From: an uncultured Thalassotalea sp. | GTDB taxonomy: Bacteria; Pseudomonadota; Gammaproteobacteria; Enterobacterales; Alteromonadaceae | Direction: 5' to 3' | DNA: 64,000 nt | Assembly: GCA_947492575.1 (NCBI GenBank) | Contig: CANLNK010000001.1 | Coordinates: 248,001-312,000 of the forward strand | In this document: piece after piece, positions 17,243 through 25,157 of the stretch | Numbering within the stretch: the first letter of the stretch is position 1 | Layout of the letters: each line of letters begins with the position of its first letter | Notes under the pieces: model-generated | What the model saw: only the letters and a program-made list of their open reading frames with translations | Databases searched by the model: none | Told to the model about the DNA's origin: nothing | Translations under genes and position numbers: made by a program

Positions 17243-19605
17243 TAGCTCACACCTCCGGTGAAAATTGTCTTGCTTCTCTCCATTGCGCGTTCATGGCTTT
17301 CAATTAAAATCTCTAAATTGGCGCTTTGTTCTATAGCTCGCATACGTTCAACGGGGAGCGTCAAATAATCAGCTTGGACTGCCTTAAGTGCAATTAAGTC
17401 TTCTTTCATGATATTAAGTTGAGTTCGCTTTACTTCTTGGTATGCACAGCCTTTACATGTGGATGGCTCACAAGGCGCTTTATGCTTCTTAGCTTCTCCT
17501 TCTTTTTTATGGCAGGTAGCATGGGGTTTAGGCTTGTGTTTATGACCCCTAGCATCAAGCACTTGAGCCATTTCATTACTTTTTTCTTCGTCAGGTAATT
17601 CGCTAAAGCCTTTACCGTACTTGTCTTTTGTATAGTTGTTGAACCTGACACTCTTTTGTAAAACGCGGTAAACCTTTTTCAAATAAGAAGTATATTTACC
17701 TGCCATTTCTTCGGTGCCCATAAGTAGAGCCAGAATATCTTTTGCCGTTGTTTCAACACCTACTTCTGCAATGATTTTATCTAGAGCCTTATTTTCTTCT
17801 TTTATCGCTATGGTTGATTCAGCTTTCTCATTTCGAGTCAGCTTGGTTTTATGATGAAGTTGCTCATGCGTTTCTCTAGCGGCAGGCTCCGTCACGTACA
17901 CAGTTGTTTCTTCGGGATCAACATGTCCTAGCTGGTGACATAATGCTAGTAAGTCTGCGTTTTTGTACTGATAATGGTAAATAACGGCATAGATACGTCT
18001 GAATGGGTGGCTTGACATGTCCACTCCAGCATCACCTAGCATCATTTTTAAGAAGGCGTTGCCAGTGATCTTTGAATCTTTACCCTTATTAAAGTGATAT
18101 TTATAGTGTTTGAAGTTACCTTGTTCATCAATTCGAAAAGTTGGCACATTAAACAAACCGTCAACATCAACAGCCCCCCATGCTTTTTTCAATTTGATTA
18201 AACACTGAATTGCTTTAGTGCTACCGTTGTTGGTGGTATACCAACGGCGTTCACCATTTTTCTCGTTATAAAAACAGGCTTGATACCAATTGAATTTTTT
18301 ATCTTTGCAGCGGAAGAACTCTTCCGTAATACCAATAAGAGGGTGCTGGATTTCTGCTTGCCTTCTTGCGTTATAAGTTTGCAAAATGACATAACAAGCA
18401 GTCATCAATAACGTTATTATTTCGGTTACAGAGAATGCCTCAGAATCTTTATCTGAAGCAGTTAAACTCGATTTGTGAATTTCAATACCAAGAAGCTTTT
18501 CTAGCTCTTTAACCTTTTTCGAACTAACTAAAAATTCTGGAAATCTACCTTCAGTCAGTGTTCGAGGACGAAGCCCTTCATCAAGATATTGATTTTTTAA
18601 GCTGGTAATTTCATTTACTAATGAGATTATTTTTGAGGAGTATTCATATACCCAAAGATGCGAACCGCCCAATAGATCAACAACATGCTCTAAATCCAAA
18701 TTTTTTGTGCGACCAGCAACTTTACCTAGTTTTTTAGAAAGCTGGTTGGGGTTAGGAAAAGGAATAAACTGCATCCGATCTTCATTATCTAGTTTTGCAA
18801 ACCTATTCCAAGTACCAAACCAGTTATTTAAAGATTTAACGGCTGGTTGAGAAGGTGCGGGTGCTCCTTTGGATGCGAAACGAGTACCGAATTTAACTCC
18901 CTTTGATTTTAGGTGTTCTGTTACTTTTTGGTAAACACTAGTTGGAACTTGATTTTCAAGACTAACCGCACCGATACATTGGGCAATCTTGGGTACTCTT
19001 ATACTCGTTACTTTAGAGTTTTCGGTACTACCGTCTTTGATTAAAAATGGCTCTAGTTCGTCATTCTCGATTAACAAATCGACAAATGAATTAACTCGTT
19101 CATGCAAGGCTAGCGTTGCTGGAATACCACCTTCTTTGAGTGTTACTTTCATCTTATCGATTTGCTTTTGATTTACTCCATTTAGTACGAGATGACCATG
19201 TAAGCACATATATTCAATGAATTGCGCTGCAACGTTAACTTGCGACATAACACCTGTTTTAACAAATGTTGGCGTATGTTTAGCTCTGTTTGCATAGATA
19301 TCGACGATTTCAACAAGCGCCTTGGCATAGTCAGGGTAAACCAAGATAGGCACTGGGTGCTGCCATCCCGCAGCACCGGGAACCCATATATCACGTAGAT
19401 CTAAAGATCCTTTTTGCAATACCGTTTCATTGGCTTTCGCGCCAGTGATCTTTGCGTGATAATGTAAAACAGTACCTTCAATAGCGAGCTTTTCATCTGT
19501 AACTTGCAACAGTTTTGCATTTTCTAAAAGCAGGTCGTCATGCTCTTCCAGTATATCTTCCGGCTTTATGTCTTCTAAGAACTGGTACTTAAGATTGCTG
19601 TTCAT
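17242..19605 (-). CDS. Large tyrosine recombinase with Cys-rich C-terminus
   Basis: 787 aa, about twice a normal integrase. The catalytic domain lies at about 385-580, with all core residues visible: Arg414/415 (YNARRQAEI), His533 and Arg536 (SHPFRR), His561 and Tyr570 (LGHVDPEETTVY, spacing 9). The C-terminal 200 residues carry a Cys/His cluster (CHKKEG...CEPSTCKGC, about 697-718) that could form a zinc finger. The N-terminal 380 residues are unassigned. GGGAG precedes the ATG, and the gene overlaps the previous stop by 17 nt. It is the most canonical catalyst of the module and the likely integrase. Confidence 0.85.
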   Translation of the reverse strand: MNSNLKYQFLEDIKPEDILEEHDDLLLENAKLLQVTDEKLAIEGTVLHYHAKITGAKANETVLQKGSLDLRDIWVPGAAGWQHPVPILVYPDYAKALVEIVDIYANRAKHTPTFVKTGVMSQVNVAAQFIEYMCLHGHLVLNGVNQKQIDKMKVTLKEGGIPATLALHERVNSFVDLLIENDELEPFLIKDGSTENSKVTSIRVPKIAQCIGAVSLENQVPTSVYQKVTEHLKSKGVKFGTRFASKGAPAPSQPAVKSLNNWFGTWNRFAKLDNEDRMQFIPFPNPNQLSKKLGKVAGRTKNLDLEHVVDLLGGSHLWVYEYSSKIISLVNEITSLKNQYLDEGLRPRTLTEGRFPEFLVSSKKVKELEKLLGIEIHKSSLTASDKDSEAFSVTEIITLLMTACYVILQTYNARRQAEIQHPLIGITEEFFRCKDKKFNWYQACFYNEKNGERRWYTTNNGSTKAIQCLIKLKKAWGAVDVDGLFNVPTFRIDEQGNFKHYKYHFNKGKDSKITGNAFLKMMLGDAGVDMSSHPFRRIYAVIYHYQYKNADLLALCHQLGHVDPEETTVYVTEPAARETHEQLHHKTKLTRNEKAESTIAIKEENKALDKIIAEVGVETTAKDILALLMGTEEMAGKYTSYLKKVYRVLQKSVRFNNYTKDKYGKGFSELPDEEKSNEMAQVLDARGHKHKPKPHATCHKKEGEAKKHKAPCEPSTCKGCAYQEVKRTQLNIMKEDLIALKAVQADYLTLPVERMRAIEQSANLEILIESHERAMERSKTIFTGGVS

Positions 19606-22600
19606 TTTCTAATCTCCCTTTAGCGTCTTTGAACATTAGAGGATTGGATAACTCTACATACTTCACTAAACCAAACGTAAATCGCATGTCAGGTGCAATA
19701 TACTCATCAAAATACTCTCTACCATGCTTTGCCAGCAGCACCTCACCGCGTGCTATGTAATAAGCCTGATGTCGCAAGGTTCGTACAAATTCATCAACAC
19801 CCAGTTCAACGCGATTAAACTCGCAGCCTTCCCCTGAATGGCACTTTCGACCTTTACAAATACTGTCCTGTTTAGACTTATCAACTGAAGCAAAGATATC
19901 TGTGCAAGATGAGCCGTCTGCTAAAATGAACCAGTCTGGCAGCTCTTCTTTATGATCTGCTGGTGCTACGATCAAATTCTCGTCAATGTTGTTGCGATCT
20001 AAGCCGTATTTCTCTATTGATGCTTCTTTATGTCTGAACTGGACGGTTGTCTCAAATTTTCGCTGGAAGTCAGCATTGTTGGCTTCATATTCAATCATGG
20101 CGATAGGATGCGTTAGATAATCAGAAGTGACTCTACTGCTTGCATGATTTCGTTCTCGTTGTGAATTAACCAAGCTACCGTCGATACCTTTTCTAAGGTT
20201 CATTTGATGTTTGGCTAATAACTCCATCCGAAAATAAGGAAGGGTATAGTGATCACGTAACCTGTCTATAATAGCTGCCGATAGGAAATTTAGCTTTGTA
20301 GAACCCTGAGTATCCCAAATACTCTCTGGCTTAAAGCCCATTCGTTCCATGTTGTCATGATGTTGGATAAGAAAGCTGATCACCTCACGAATTTCTTTTT
20401 CATGTGGCTCAATGGTAACAGGCGTAGTCTCTTTACCTACTTTTTCTTTGAAGCCAGCAAGTACAAAAGGCCCTTCTGGCATTTGCTCTGGCAAATTTGC
20501 ACGAGTCAAAGTAGCTATTACATCTTTATTCCAAGTGGTTCTGATAACTAATCTGATAAAGCACACAAGAAGAACATTTTTAGGCAAAAATATGCCTGAC
20601 CAAAAGAAATCTCTCATACCTGTACTTGAGTTAGGAAACCAGTGTTTCACATAAGTTGGGATTAACTCAGATTTTTGAGAGCAGTAAGTTGAGCCTGATA
20701 TGCCAATGGATAGTTGATGTCGAAGGTAAGCCCCCATCACAACTTCATTCGTAAATTCTTTTCTGATGGAACTCGCTTGTGACTTTAGAATTCCTCTACC
20801 TTCGTCAATTTGATTGTTTTTAACTAAAGCAGTAACTTCTTCTGGGATATCTTGGATGTGAACCCCATTTTCGTCTTTTTTCGTGTAAGTGTTAAAAGTA
20901 GATACAAGCTGTTTATAGCATTCAACTTCTTTCTTACACGCATTTAGTATCTGGTTAATTGGCTTTTCAAAGTACTCTTGTACATTTTTTCTTAACTCTG
21001 ACAGCGATTGTTGTTGGTTTAAAATAGGGCTGGGTAAAACATCGCCATTCTCATCTACAGGCTCAATTAGTTTTTGAGCATTCATTTCATCAGAAGCGCT
21101 AAACCGAGATTTGAAACCACAGTTTTTTATATCAATCAGGCCGTTGATTTTACCCGCGTGATTACTTAAAAATGTTCGTAGACTTTGGCTTCTAGGTGCC
21201 TTTAATTGTATATCTTGCTCATCGATGATGTCTTCAAGCTGAGCAAAACCTAACCTGAAATCTCGCTGCTCTAATTCGGACAATGGGCTGGTAAGGATAT
21301 GCTTGATTTGTGCAGACTCTAATGAGGTATCTACGACATAGCCCAAAGTTCGCTCTATGTCAGATAAAGACGTGGCAGGCATTGGTGTAGTCGCTGTGTG
21401 CGTTTGTAAATTATTCAAAGCTGTGACTAATACACTGTTTAATTTCAACAAAGGTTTTAGTTTGGTTAGGTTAAACTCAACAGTTACATCTCTCTTTTTG
21501 CCGTTAGCTTTGGAATACCCGTGAAAAGCCATTGTTTTGATTTTTTCTTTTGGATTGATAGTCGAATCAATCTTATAATCTTTGAGCAGCCTTCCACTTT
21601 GAGTTGGAGTTTCGCATAGGTTTAGAAAGTCACGAATGAGTTTTAGTTTTTCGAGCTTGTCGTCAGGGAAGTGATTGGTTATTAATAACTCTAAGTCTAT
21701 TAAACCCTTTGAAACATTATAAGAAATCAAATCATCGGGCTTTTTGGCTAATAATAATCTCGCGTCACTATATCCCCCTTGCTGAATCAGCATCAAGATT
21801 TCTATTAGGTCAGTGACGCTGCCCGTATCGGCAGCGCTGGTTTCTGATATTTTTTCGAACTGATTAAAACAATTCTCTCCTACACTTTCCAACGGCAGGA
21901 TGGATGGTAGTTGGAATGAATCAATAATGTGCTCATAGTTTTCACATTGAATTATGAAGCGTGGTTTAAATTTTAACTGACCTAAGCTATTGAAATTGGT
22001 TTTGAAGAGGTCTTTCGCTTTATTTAGCTCAGGAGCAGTTAATCCATGATCAAAGAGCTTCTGTCTAAACAGTGTACTTAGCTGATTCAACTTTTTATTT
22101 GGGAAAGCTTTAGATAGGTTTTTCTCAAAATCGATTAATGCCTCGTTAACTCCGGTTGGTGTTAATTGGTTTAATGGACTGTTGAGTAATATTTTTATCT
22201 GAGAATTTTCAGGCCACTGGTCAATTTCTCGTAACAATTTTTTAAAGCCCACAATGACGGAGTACTCAAAGGGCTGTTCTTTTGAAGCGTTTTCTAAATT
22301 GATTAGAAGATTGTGTAAAACCGAGTCCTCAACAAATAGATGTGGGAAAGTGTCGGGATCAATAACGGTAAACTTAATCTTATTTTTTACATCAATGGTA
22401 AAAAGGTCGATGTTAGGATTTTTCTTAAAGTCTACATTTGTTGATAATAGTGTTTCATAAGCTAATTCTGATGCATTAAATCCACTTTCTAGGGGAGCAC
22501 TGAATGAATTGAAAAAGTTTCTGACTGCGGTGCTGTAGCTTTTAGCTCTGCTCAAAGGAAAGCTGTTTACTAATGCTAGCTCAACAGACTTGTAACCTTG

Positions 22601-22867
22601 GATTAGATCTGTGATGGTTATCGTTTCAGGTTTACTCACTAATAAATGGATTAATGCTTGGTGCTCTTCTTCGTCAGCATTTATTAGTTGCAGTAACTTT
22701 GATATCGCTAACCGTATATTATAATGTGCAAGAGAGGAGCTTTTTTCGTTTTCATCATCCCATTTAGAGTTGATTAAACAATGATGTAAAAAGCTACCTT
22801 TTGGGGCTAAGCATTGGAAAATTGTATTGTCGATGTTCAGGATGCTTTTATTTTTATAGTTTTTCAT
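19589..22867 (-). CDS. Giant divergent tyrosine-recombinase-like protein
   Basis: 1092 aa, first gene of the module, 111 nt from the phoH junction. The C-terminal 330 residues align by motif with tyrosine recombinases: Arg776 (VIRTTW), Arg880 (LPYFRMELL, where the HxxR His is missing), His908 and Tyr917 (NHASSRVTSDY, again spacing 9). A Cys cluster follows (CKGRKCHSGEGC, about 1004-1015). The first 700 residues are low in recognisable motifs and look like repeated helical segments; I cannot name a family. Loss of the HxxR His suggests either an adapted catalyst or a structural partner of the 787-aa enzyme. Confidence 0.72.
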   Translation of the reverse strand: MKNYKNKSILNIDNTIFQCLAPKGSFLHHCLINSKWDDENEKSSSLAHYNIRLAISKLLQLINADEEEHQALIHLLVSKPETITITDLIQGYKSVELALVNSFPLSRAKSYSTAVRNFFNSFSAPLESGFNASELAYETLLSTNVDFKKNPNIDLFTIDVKNKIKFTVIDPDTFPHLFVEDSVLHNLLINLENASKEQPFEYSVIVGFKKLLREIDQWPENSQIKILLNSPLNQLTPTGVNEALIDFEKNLSKAFPNKKLNQLSTLFRQKLFDHGLTAPELNKAKDLFKTNFNSLGQLKFKPRFIIQCENYEHIIDSFQLPSILPLESVGENCFNQFEKISETSAADTGSVTDLIEILMLIQQGGYSDARLLLAKKPDDLISYNVSKGLIDLELLITNHFPDDKLEKLKLIRDFLNLCETPTQSGRLLKDYKIDSTINPKEKIKTMAFHGYSKANGKKRDVTVEFNLTKLKPLLKLNSVLVTALNNLQTHTATTPMPATSLSDIERTLGYVVDTSLESAQIKHILTSPLSELEQRDFRLGFAQLEDIIDEQDIQLKAPRSQSLRTFLSNHAGKINGLIDIKNCGFKSRFSASDEMNAQKLIEPVDENGDVLPSPILNQQQSLSELRKNVQEYFEKPINQILNACKKEVECYKQLVSTFNTYTKKDENGVHIQDIPEEVTALVKNNQIDEGRGILKSQASSIRKEFTNEVVMGAYLRHQLSIGISGSTYCSQKSELIPTYVKHWFPNSSTGMRDFFWSGIFLPKNVLLVCFIRLVIRTTWNKDVIATLTRANLPEQMPEGPFVLAGFKEKVGKETTPVTIEPHEKEIREVISFLIQHHDNMERMGFKPESIWDTQGSTKLNFLSAAIIDRLRDHYTLPYFRMELLAKHQMNLRKGIDGSLVNSQRERNHASSRVTSDYLTHPIAMIEYEANNADFQRKFETTVQFRHKEASIEKYGLDRNNIDENLIVAPADHKEELPDWFILADGSSCTDIFASVDKSKQDSICKGRKCHSGEGCEFNRVELGVDEFVRTLRHQAYYIARGEVLLAKHGREYFDEYIAPDMRFTFGLVKYVELSNPLMFKDAKGRLENEQQS

Positions 22868-22978
22868 AGGGCTAACTTAGGTATACCTTAAAATTTGAAT
22901 CGACTTTCAGATAAATGAATATAAATCATAGCATTTAATCGGTCGGTCGGTGTGTCTATTTTTAATTTATAATACCTT
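22868..22978. promoter_or_regulatory. Island end region with promoter of the mobility operon
   Basis: A 111-bp A/T-rich non-coding stretch between the first module gene and the phoH remnant. It must hold the leftward promoter of the six-gene operon and the right recombination site. No convincing -35/-10 pair stands out, and the ribosome-binding site before 22,867 is weak. Confidence 0.5.
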
Positions 22979-22982
22979 AAAA
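22883..22982. repeat. Direct repeat pair ATACCTTAAAA at the island end
   Basis: The 11-mer ATACCTTAAAA occurs at 22,883-22,893 (just before the 1092-aa gene start) and again at 22,972-22,982, where it runs into the phoH Lys codon. The copies are 89 bp apart. Between them lies a perfect CGGT triplet tandem (22,940-22,951). The pair looks like recombinase arm or core sites at the right end. The left end, needed to define att, is not in the window. Confidence 0.6.
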
Positions 22983-23518
22983 CTTTATTAGCACTTGCCA
23001 GTGCGCTTGAAACGGTAATCGAACGTGGCCTTTACGATAAGGTGATAGTAACGCGCAGCACCCCTGAAATTGCCGAATCCATTGGCTTCCTTCCTGGCAC
23101 AGAAGAAGAAAAGATGGCGCCTTGGCTGGCGGCCATCACTGATTCTTTGGAAGTGCTTCACAAGCAAGACGAAAGCATGAATGGCAGCATGAATTACATT
23201 ATGGAGAAAGCCAACATTCAGTTTAAGTCGGTTAACTTTATGCGCGGTCGCAGTATTCAAAATGCATTCGTTTTATTAGATGAATGTCAGAATTTAACTG
23301 CATCACAATTAAAAACCATCATTACCCGCTGTGGTGAAGGAACTAAGCTTGTCTGTTCCGGTAACTTAGCGCAAATCGACAGTAACTACTTAACCGCAGT
23401 CACCTCAGGTTTAACTTACATTGTGGAACGGTTTAAAGACTTCCCTGGAAGTTCAACCATTAACCTAAATGGTGTGGTACGTAGTCGATTAGCGTCATTT
23501 GCGGAAGAAAACTTGTAA
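22979..23518 (+). pseudogene. phoH: 3' part of a phoH-family ATPase gene, cut by the island
   Basis: The frame reads KTLLALASALETVIERGLY and continues through LLDECQNLT (Walker B, Asp-Glu), GEGTKLVCSGN and GVVRSRLASFAEENL to a TAA, matching the C-terminal half of the PIN-PhoH (YlaK-type) ATPase. Homology begins at the Lys-Thr of Walker A; the Gly-rich part upstream is replaced by island sequence (frame reads Tyr-Leu there). No start codon or ribosome-binding site precedes the fragment except an internal ATG far downstream, so it is probably not expressed as a working ATPase. The N-terminal part, including the PIN domain, should be at the island's left end. Confidence 0.9.
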
Positions 23519-23802
23519 TAATTAGTGTGTCACTTGTCGCTATTAACTACTAGGGTATTTGTGCTCAGCTATTTTTTGTTTATCAATACATAAAGTGGTT
23601 GAGCCCTTTATCGAGCTAGTTAAAACTTTCTTCTATCTTCGCGACTTTTTGATAACTAAAGACTTTTTAATCTCCCTTTGTTCGTTAACTTTCATGTTGT
23701 GTTTTTGCTATTTGATTTAGCCCGAAAAATCACCAAAACTGCTCAAGAAGATCTTGTTTCTGCCGATAACAATCTACCTTAAATGGTTAACTTGGGGTCA
23801 TC

Positions 23803-25062
23803 ATGGAAAACATTAACAACGCTGCAAAATCAGGCGCAGTATCTACGCCGTCTGCCTCTTCTCCTCGCTTCGCAAATGATGTTAAAAAGCTAGACGATGA
23901 AAATCTATCGAGTTCACAAGATATTAGGCGTGGCTCACTGGAAACGACAAGTTTAAGCAGTAGCTCCCAAGTTGCCGTTGGTGTTTATTTCAGTGCCTTT
24001 AGTCGTCAGTTTTCAAATAGCTCCGTAAGCACTGAGTCTTTTGGGCGTCAGCCGGCTGCTAATGAGAGCCTGTTTGATATTTCAAAAGTGGTTGATACCG
24101 TGTTTGGTGCCATTCAACAAAGCTTGTTTGCCGCTAAAGATAGAGGTGCCTCGCAAGAGCAAATCGATTCCCTTTTCAGTCAAGCTCAAGCGGGTATAAA
24201 TCAAGGTACTGATGAAGCCCTAACAGAACTAGAAGACTTGTTAGGACAAGGCGACACGTTAGATGATTTAACTGAGAGTATAGAATCAACTCGTACGCAA
24301 CTGACTGACAAAGTCACTGACCTTGAAGAGAATTTTCTTGAAAGGTTAGCCACTAGAAATACGCCATTAACTGATACCGACAATCGCTTTAATTTTATTC
24401 GAGCCGACCAATATTTAGCGAGTACCAGTGCCTCTAGTACCATAGAATTAGTTACTGCTGAAGGCGATAAAGTGCAAATTCAATTGGCGAAAAGCCAAGA
24501 TGAAAGGTTTGCATCAGTATTTAATCAACAAGGTGACGGACGCAGTTTTAGCAGCGAATATAGCCTAAACAGTAGCCAGTACTACGCCTATTCAGTGGAA
24601 GGTGACTTATCTGACGACGAAAAGGAAGCGATTGGGGAATTGTTAAATCAAATCGCTGATGTCCAGTCATCGTTCTTCAGTAAGGATATTGAGAAAGCGT
24701 TTAACCAAGCAATGGAGCTTGATATCGACTTTGAACAAATTAGTAGTTTGTCATTTGAGTTAAAATACACGCAGAGCATAGCTGCTCAGCGTTATGCACA
24801 GGTATCTAACTATGATGAAACCAACGCTGTGGACAGCAATGCTGGTAATGCCTTACCACCAGAAGCAAATAACCCTGTGACAAGCTTGGCGATGTACAAC
24901 CAAGAATTGCTGCAACTTAAGCAATTATCACTTGAAATAACTAAGTTTGATAATAGCCAAATGCTAAAATTGCTTGATAAAGTATTCAACACGTTATTCG
25001 AACCAGAAGCGTCAAGTCAGTCGATATTTAAGCGCTTAGCCAGTGAAGCCTTTAGTGAATAG
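23803..25062 (+). CDS. DUF5610-like protein of unknown function
   Basis: 419 aa, no signal peptide and no membrane helix. Ser-rich low-complexity N-terminus (1-60), then a helical region (FDISKVVDTVFGAIQQSLFAAKDRGASQEQIDSLF, about 90-125) that resembles DUF5610 domains of Shewanella/Vibrio proteins, and a coiled coil at about 150-185. The rest is acidic with Gln/Ser-rich stretches. Similar proteins are of unknown function. The gene stands alone between the phoH remnant and a histidine kinase, preceded by 284 bp of intergenic DNA. Confidence 0.5.
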   Translation: MENINNAAKSGAVSTPSASSPRFANDVKKLDDENLSSSQDIRRGSLETTSLSSSSQVAVGVYFSAFSRQFSNSSVSTESFGRQPAANESLFDISKVVDTVFGAIQQSLFAAKDRGASQEQIDSLFSQAQAGINQGTDEALTELEDLLGQGDTLDDLTESIESTRTQLTDKVTDLEENFLERLATRNTPLTDTDNRFNFIRADQYLASTSASSTIELVTAEGDKVQIQLAKSQDERFASVFNQQGDGRSFSSEYSLNSSQYYAYSVEGDLSDDEKEAIGELLNQIADVQSSFFSKDIEKAFNQAMELDIDFEQISSLSFELKYTQSIAAQRYAQVSNYDETNAVDSNAGNALPPEANNPVTSLAMYNQELLQLKQLSLEITKFDNSQMLKLLDKVFNTLFEPEASSQSIFKRLASEAFSE

Positions 25063-25157
25063 CCACTGATGGCAAAGTGAATAATCGCTAGGGTTTTATT
25101 TTTTCGTTGCTAATCAGTGTATACTGACATTTTTAAGTTAACAGCTGCAGCAGATCT

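Larger units (their letters stand above)
1..22978. mobile_element. Right-hand part of a genomic island inserted in phoH
   Basis: The right border is visible where a phoH-family reading frame resumes in mid-gene at about 22,979, directly after island DNA that ends in a recombinase operon. The left border and the missing phoH 5' part are not in the window. Cargo seen here is qatCD, a Czc/CDF metal-efflux operon with cadR, mntP, a mer fragment and a six-gene mobility module with three tyrosine-recombinase-like proteins. No conjugation genes, phage structural genes, tRNA or insertion sequence are visible. That all these genes belong to one element is inferred from the single visible junction; nested insertions cannot be excluded. 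Confidence 0.8.

Noticed and set aside
12527-22867. Tn7-like transposon, prophage or integrative conjugative element
   Set aside because: No TnsABC/TniQ, phage structural, relaxase or type IV secretion genes are visible. A conjugative part could still lie left of the window.
22988-23260. 90-aa ORF on the minus strand at the phoH remnant
   Set aside because: It is the antisense of clear phoH coding sequence, with no ribosome-binding site.
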